From Rhizophlyctis rosea (lineage: Eukaryota > Chytridiomycota > Chytridiomycetes > Rhizophlyctidales > Rhizophlyctidaceae), in NCBI GenBank assembly GCA_027596075.1, contig JADGJC010000052.1, positions 117,211 to 181,210 on the forward strand: a stretch of DNA of 64,000 nucleotides. Direction: 5' to 3'. Below, one piece after another: positions 58,684 through 64,000 of this stretch (the first letter of the stretch is position 1; every line of letters begins with the position of its first letter). Made by a program: the position numbers and the translations under genes. The notes under the pieces were generated by a model. That model was not told the origin of the DNA, ran no database searches, and worked only from the letters and a program-made list of their open reading frames with translations.

Positions 58684-59900
58684 CACTAACGAACAAACGC
58701 TCAATACCCAACTCCTTCCGCATTCGCGCCTCATCCTCGTCCATCAAATCCTCCTCGAAACACTCAACCGCATCCCATATACAAAGCCCAAAATACATCC
58801 CCTTCAGGGAACGACGATGTCGCCTCATCCCCTTCTTCACATCAGCATACTCCCAATCCTCAAGCAAAAACTCCACTTCCTCCAACTTCTTACTAGGAAT
58901 ATCCCGAAGCACATCCTTCACGTTCTCACTTGAGGTGATAAACTTGAAATAGAAGTGAACAAGGTTCTTCATGTGGTCTAACCGGTAACGGAAGGGGATG
59001 AAGTGGTCGTCTTCCGTATCTTTGGTCTCTTCTTCAAAAAAACATACCTCACTACCGTCGGAATCTGATCCGTAACCTAATCTGCTTCCCGTACAGTGGT
59101 CTTTTATCGTTAAGTCGGTAAGGTTGGAGCAAGTGGTGTCGGGGAGGGTGGATAAGGACTGTGCCCAGAATTTGCCTATCCATGTGATGGACTTTAGCGT
59201 GGGTTGCGTAAGGTTGTGCAAAGGATAGGGCTTGGGATTGTCCGCTGCGGGATGTTAGTGCTCGATGGTGAGGCTTTCGAGGTTGGGCATGCTGGTCCCG
59301 AGATACGGGAGGAGGATGTTGGAGGTGATGGTGAGGTCTGTTATAGAGGTGTATTCCAGGTATGGCGGGATGAAGATAGGGGGGTTGGGGCGGGTTTCGC
59401 GGGCAAGGAAGTGTAGTTCGATGGTGGTGACGGGGCATTGTTGGAGGAGGAGGAGGAATTTGATGAGGGGTGCTTCTTCTAGTGTATTTGGAGCTGTATT
59501 GCCATCTTCTTTCTTGACAGTCGCCACTGCTTTGACCTTGCCGTTTGCATCCACCTCCTCATCCAGCAAACTCCGGTAGGAGTGCAAGGAGAAAGACCTT
59601 AGCTGAAAAAGTCTTTGTGCCGTTGTGGAAGCATCGGTGAAAGCCTTGAAGATGGTTTCCCCATGGTTTACCCCAACTTCGGTGTTGTAGTAAGAAAACT
59701 CGTGCAGTTTGGTCAGGTCAATGATGGATAATGGTGTTCGCTGGAACTCTGACCAGTGTATACATGGGTGGCTGGATCTGTTCAAAGATCTGGAGGAGGA
59801 TGATTTCTGAAAGGGAGGTCAGATCGCGGGGTATGGAAGCATATTCTGTGGAAGGCGGCAAGGGAGCAAGTTTTTGACGTTTCGACGTTGTGCTCGACAT
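58655..59900 (-). pseudogene. F-box/LRR-like gene with a frame change and an in-frame TAA
   Basis: Minus strand, ATG at 59898-59900. The first part is F-box-like (IPRDLTSLSEIILLQIFEQI). Around 59770-59785 the trail moves to the next frame (HPCIHWSEFQRTPLSIIDLT) and runs as an LRR-like domain: LHEFSYYN, LFQLRSFSLHSYRSLL, PVTTIELHFLARE, SITDLTITSN, MPNLESLTIEH. It is then cut by TAA (59255-59257) and continues in the same frame: NLTQPTLKSITWIGKFW, TCSNLTDLTIKDH, LDHMKNLVHFYFKF, LEEVEFLLEDW. A candidate intron (GTATCT...CGCAG with CTAAC) covers the TAA but its phase does not match the downstream frame. F-box proteins recruit substrates to SCF ubiquitin ligases. Either decaying or affected by sequence errors. 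Confidence 0.55.
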
Positions 59901-62747
59901 TTGGAATAGTTTGTTTTGGTGGGAGTGGGAAACTTGTCGATCGGAAAGACAAGATGTTTTGGTACCTAAGTAAGTTTGCTGTGACTGCAAAGCTTTGGCA
60001 GCCCGACCGGGCCAGGTGAAAAGGGAGGCTGTGTCCGACGTGGCGCAAGTCTGTCACGTGAACGGGTCCTTCAATAATCCAGAATCAAGATTCAACTTTC
60101 AAAAATCAAGATTCAAAAATGGTTCTGGATGAAAGATTGATTTTGATGTCCATTGCATGTGCGGTCTGAAGTCGAAACCTCGCGATTCACAGGGCAACTA
60201 GGGCACAGCTATGCCAGTAAACTATAATACTTAGTAAGTTCAGTAGCATCCTCAATCACGCTGATTCTTAACATTCGCTCACCTGCATGCTGACGGGCAT
60301 TCCCAACTGCACTTGACCAATATCATGCATCAAATGCTCAAAGCGGAGTGAGGATCTTGCACTGATGACAAAGCTTTGAATGCCACAGAGGGGATATGTG
60401 GGGTTCCCTTTGATGTTGAGAAAACGGCCATATGATCGTCCCCTTCCGACATATCGGACCAACGCATACTCCTAATATACATATTCCGCGAAGTCGCCTT
60501 TGGCAAGCCGCCAACTTATTCAGTTCGCAATCCAACATGATTTCACGCGTAGCCATGATTCTTTTTCTGTGCGAGCGAAAACGAGCGTTGAATGATATGA
60601 TGCTCGTTTACTTTGAATGAGCCCCTCGCGTAACAGTGCAAGATCCGGTCTTAATTGGCGACCAACGATCTCGATATGACATCTTTATGGATGCATTTCC
60701 TGCCAATACACAAGACCCCACATTCAAATTAACAAGGCAAAAAGAGGTTCGCACTTTGAAAGACTAGCTAGTTGGTATCGATCAACAACAATGATGTCCC
60801 AGCCACTTTTTTACTGTTTGGACTTTCCATGTTCAATTGCTTCACACAAATAGCCATAGTTGCCACCTACAAAATCCTGTGACCTACACTGAAAGCAAAA
60901 CGCAGAAACTTTGTCGCGACAAAAAAGGAGTACCGTGACCCGAGCGCGCTTCACTGCGCAAAGATGGAGGACTCTGACCTCAACATGAGGGCCCCAATAT
61001 CGCGTTGCTTCCTACCGGTCCTGTCCCCTCCACAACCTCCTCCAAATCAACGACCAACATCCGCATGGCCACATCTATACGAGGAGATTATGAGGTGCAT
61101 AACCCGAAGGCTGAATTGTAGGGTTGCAACTGCAGTCTCACATGGGGCCTGGTAGGCATGTACTTCCCATCATTTGGGAAGTTTGAGATACGAACCGCGT
61201 GATCGATGATTGATAAATGAATTTGAATGTGCGCACATACATAGATTCTGCAAGGTCAACATAAGCTACAAATATCTGTCGGCGACACACGACAACCTGT
61301 CATGACATCATTTGTAAAATTCGTAATACCTCGGGGTGCGGAACATCGGCGCAGTCCACACTTGTGTTCGAATTCGATGCGTCCTCTGTTTATCGAGTTT
61401 CTATTTTGGCTATTGTTTACCAATGATGGTACCTGGCATTTGAACAAAAACCTACCACCAGCGAGCTTCCAACGTCTTGAGCACATCCAACAGATTGCAA
61501 CAATATAGTCTGTAAAGCCAAGCAATGTCGCAAAAAACGAACGATGGGTAAGTGACCGCATCAATCCTTCAACCAACAAGATGTCTGAAGATACCATCCT
61601 GAATGTTTCCCAACTCACTAACTTGCAATACATGCAACCCGGTATATGAACTCTTATACGACGCCAAAGTCTCCGATTTACGTCACCTCGCAGATGGTGA
61701 AACAACTCAATCACACCCTTCATCGCCAACGGAATGGAAAATGAATACTTGAATATCTGTTGATTTGACATTGCTCACCCCGAGGGATCTGTTTTTTTTC
61801 CCTGATGTTTCAGCAGAGCGAGTATCAAAAGTCTGTCAATGCCCAAGTCCGAAAGTCACAACGCTCATAACAATCTACTCGGAATGGAGGCATCCTGAAA
61901 GGACACTTGGTGATGATTTGCTCGGCATAACCCTGCACTCGTCCTCTTTCTGCGCGTGCCGCTCGATGGAAATAGTCCCTGCCTGTCGTTCACAACTGGT
62001 CGATCTCCAGCAATGAAAACTTATGGATGACCTATCCACTATCACAACTCCCTCAACCCGTTTGACTCAGACAGCTTGCTGTTCATGTTTTATGTGGATC
62101 CACAAAAACGAAAGTTTTTCCTGCACCATGAAGCAATGGAAGCATCGCGACGACCGACTGTGAGGATGCCTCGACATGACTGATATGGTCTGCTGGTTTG
62201 TGACCAGAGGCTTCATGTCAAAGGCGATGCAACATCGGACGGCTTCTGTTATGTGCAGTTCTTGACCGGGAATATACAGAGATCGACATATGTAGAAATC
62301 CTCCTGCATACATACGCGTTCCATGTGGCACAGGTGTTACTCTGTTCAAACCGAAAAAGTAACCCGCCATGAAACATATCAAATTGTGCGGACAGGCTCA
62401 AGAACTTTCCTTGTCTGTGCAGCAAGATGAATAAATCTCCCTCAATGGGAATGACGACTCATACAAATACAGGCAATCCACACGACAGCTTTCTATAGCG
62501 CAACCACAAAAAGAAGGAACCCAAACCCCAAGCCAAGAAGGCAGTGTTAGCTTGTTCCAACAAAACAGCCACCATAACATCCAAAAGAACGACCCATTCC
62601 TAAAACCGCCACATTGGAAGAAGAGAAATCTACAAAACTACAAGAAAAGCAAAACCTATGCGAACTACATACAAAGAAAAAGGAATGCGAACAAGTGCGT
62701 CGCCGTGGTGCCAATCGGAGGCACTCGAGACCGGCTCATTCGGCCTA
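59901..62747. other. Intergenic region, no supported gene
   Basis: 2.85 kb of short overlapping ORFs (longest 171 codons, 61256-61771 minus) with no motif. Confidence 0.5.
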
Positions 62748-64000
62748 CTACCCACCACCCAAATCAACCACCAACATCCGCGTCAAACATTGATGTCCAC
62801 ACCCCGTACAGCATTCCAAATCCCCCGTGAACCATTCTGCATACCAGGCGGATACAACACAAGCAGAGAGAAGAGGTACAACGAAATGAAAAGCGCAAAA
62901 AAAAAGAGGCAATTTGGTGGTGAAGAACGAGAACAGGTCGAATATGATGGAATATTTAGGAAAGCCGCTTGTTAGAACAATGGCACTGCACGTACCCCAT
63001 GCCGGGAAAGAAGCTAATCGAAAACACCTACCCCTCAAACACTCCAAATGCCCACCATGCGTACACCCCTGACACCACACATAAAGGCCCTTCACCGTCT
63101 TATGACTATTGAAGAAAAAAAACCTGTCAGTTCCCAAACTCCCTCAATCACTGATCCGAAGATACTCAAAATCCGCATCTCCCCCATACAGCGAATTGAA
63201 AAATAGAGGAAAATGCGAACGTACCACAAAGAACAAGGATTACTCATCTTCCCACATTTCTCGCAGGCCCAATGCGGCGCTCCGCCCATATTTGCCATAG
63301 GTTTGTGGCAGTTCGGACATGTGGTGTGGATTGTTGTTGATTCCTTTGTGCCAAGGGTTAGGTTTAGGCACGAAATGAACATTGAAAAGGAAGACAGCCT
63401 TTACCTGATTCCGCGCTCTAACACTCATCACACGACATGCATTGAGGATGGCTGTTGCAGCTGTCCAGAGTTTGAACCGGTGGAGGAGGTCTGTTGGCAT
63501 ACATGTTAAATCTTAAGCACAACATTCATGGACGCATGGCCAGGTTAGTGGAAGCAAGGCAAAAGAATCCATACCAATATAACTCCAAAACCACTGCTCC
63601 TCCTTCTCCTCCCCAACATCAATCACCTTCCCCAACACCAACAGAATCGTTACGCACATCTGTACGTTGCCCTATAATCCCATGAATCAAAAATATCCCC
63701 ACCGTCAGCATAATAATACTACCGTGATGGAGCGAAAACCAGAAAATGGTCAGCAATCATTATCGCTCACCTGCTCAGCATAAAATTCCAAAACCTCCCT
63801 AACAACCCCTTGCCCATCCCAAACCGGAACCACAACCTCCCTCTCAACTCTCCGTTCCACATTCCGCCCCTCACCACCACCCGCCCATCCCCCCATTCCC
63901 TCCTTCCCCTCCACCACCACCAACAAACACCACCCCCGTCCCCTCCCCCGCCCCCCCCCCCCCCCCCACCACACCCCCGGTGGTTCCCCGCGGGGTGACC
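62748..64000 (-). CDS. C-terminal part of a WDR59/SEA (GATOR2-type) protein, 5' end outside window
   Basis: Partial gene on the minus strand. Exons from the right edge: beyond 63974 to 63771, 63575-63671, 63405-63490, 63225-63343, 63032-63105 and 62748-62836, all in phase. REVLEFYAEQ, GNVQMCVTILLVLG, EEQWFWSYIDLLHRFKLWT and TAATAILNACRVM match the alpha-solenoid end of WDR59-type proteins. They are followed by the C-terminal zinc-binding RING-like module: CPNCHKPM, CEKCGK, PCSLCHKTVKGLYVWC, CTHGGHLECLREWF and CCTGCGHQCL. In the SEA/GATOR2 complex this subunit activates TORC1 signalling at the vacuole/lysosome in response to amino acids. The intron before exon ESTTIHTTCPNC ends in AAAG. The beta-propeller part should lie to the right of 64000. 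Confidence 0.85.
63951..63967. repeat. Uninterrupted C17 homopolymer
   Basis: Seventeen C in a row inside a C-rich stretch at the window edge; G17 on the coding strand of the WDR59-type gene. Such tracts are slippage- and error-prone, so the reading frame to its right is not reliable. Confidence 0.9.

Noticed and set aside
35850..59257. UAA as a sense codon, because two genes carry in-frame TAA.
   Set aside because: The PARP-like gene ends with TAA, and the long intact genes here contain no internal TAA. Pseudogenes or sequence errors explain it better.

Overview
The window looks like nuclear DNA of a fungus, probably an early-diverging (zoosporic, chytrid-like) lineage. Most genes are split by short GT-AG introns (about 56-130 bp, often with a CTAAC/CTAAT branch site). 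They encode eukaryotic housekeeping factors next to fungal-type families: XPB/Ssl2 helicase, Fap7/AK6, a SEA/GATOR2 WDR59-type subunit, a PH-FYVE protein, a mitochondrial PPR protein, a fungal SDR and a GPI-anchored Cys-rich protein. The chytrid placement is inference. Exon structures were built by hand from splice sites and reading frame; no search was run.

Layout. 1-6 kb: a small PARP-like ADP-ribosyltransferase and a 709-residue protein of unknown function. 6-14.2 kb: about 8 kb with no credible gene, but one strong inverted repeat. 14.2-15.6 kb: a membrane-anchored glycosyltransferase. 17.6-19.9 kb (minus): a PH-FYVE protein. 23.7-24.3 kb: Fap7. 26.6-29.1 kb: an unrecognised seven-exon gene with one frame break. 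30.3-32.6 kb: a secreted carboxylesterase with a C-type-lectin-like N-terminus. 34.8-36.0 kb (minus): a damaged BTB gene, divergent from XPB/Ssl2 (36.4-40.0 kb). 40.3-42.5 kb (minus): two tandem KH-type paralogues. 43.5-44.4 kb: a catechol-O-methyltransferase-like enzyme. 45.6-46.9 kb (minus): an LRR gene with one repeat per exon, divergent from an SDR-like gene (47.1-48.2 kb). 50.2-52.8 kb (minus): PPR protein. 53.4-54.2 kb (minus): GPI-anchored protein. 55.7-58.1 kb: a DUF6604-type gene with four frame breaks. 58.7-59.9 kb (minus): a broken F-box-like gene. 62.7-64.0 kb (minus): the C-terminal end of a WDR59/SEA protein that runs off the window.

The genes do not form a pathway or cluster. 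The most unusual general signal is compositional: within single exons the coding strand changes abruptly from a C/A-rich to a G/T-rich codon dialect, usually 5' to 3' along an exon. Other points of interest are the lectin-like/esterase fusion, the modular LRR exons, KH paralogues one of which lost its GXXG loop, several introns ending in AAG, and four genes with frame breaks or in-frame TAA codons that are either young pseudogenes or homopolymer errors in the assembly.
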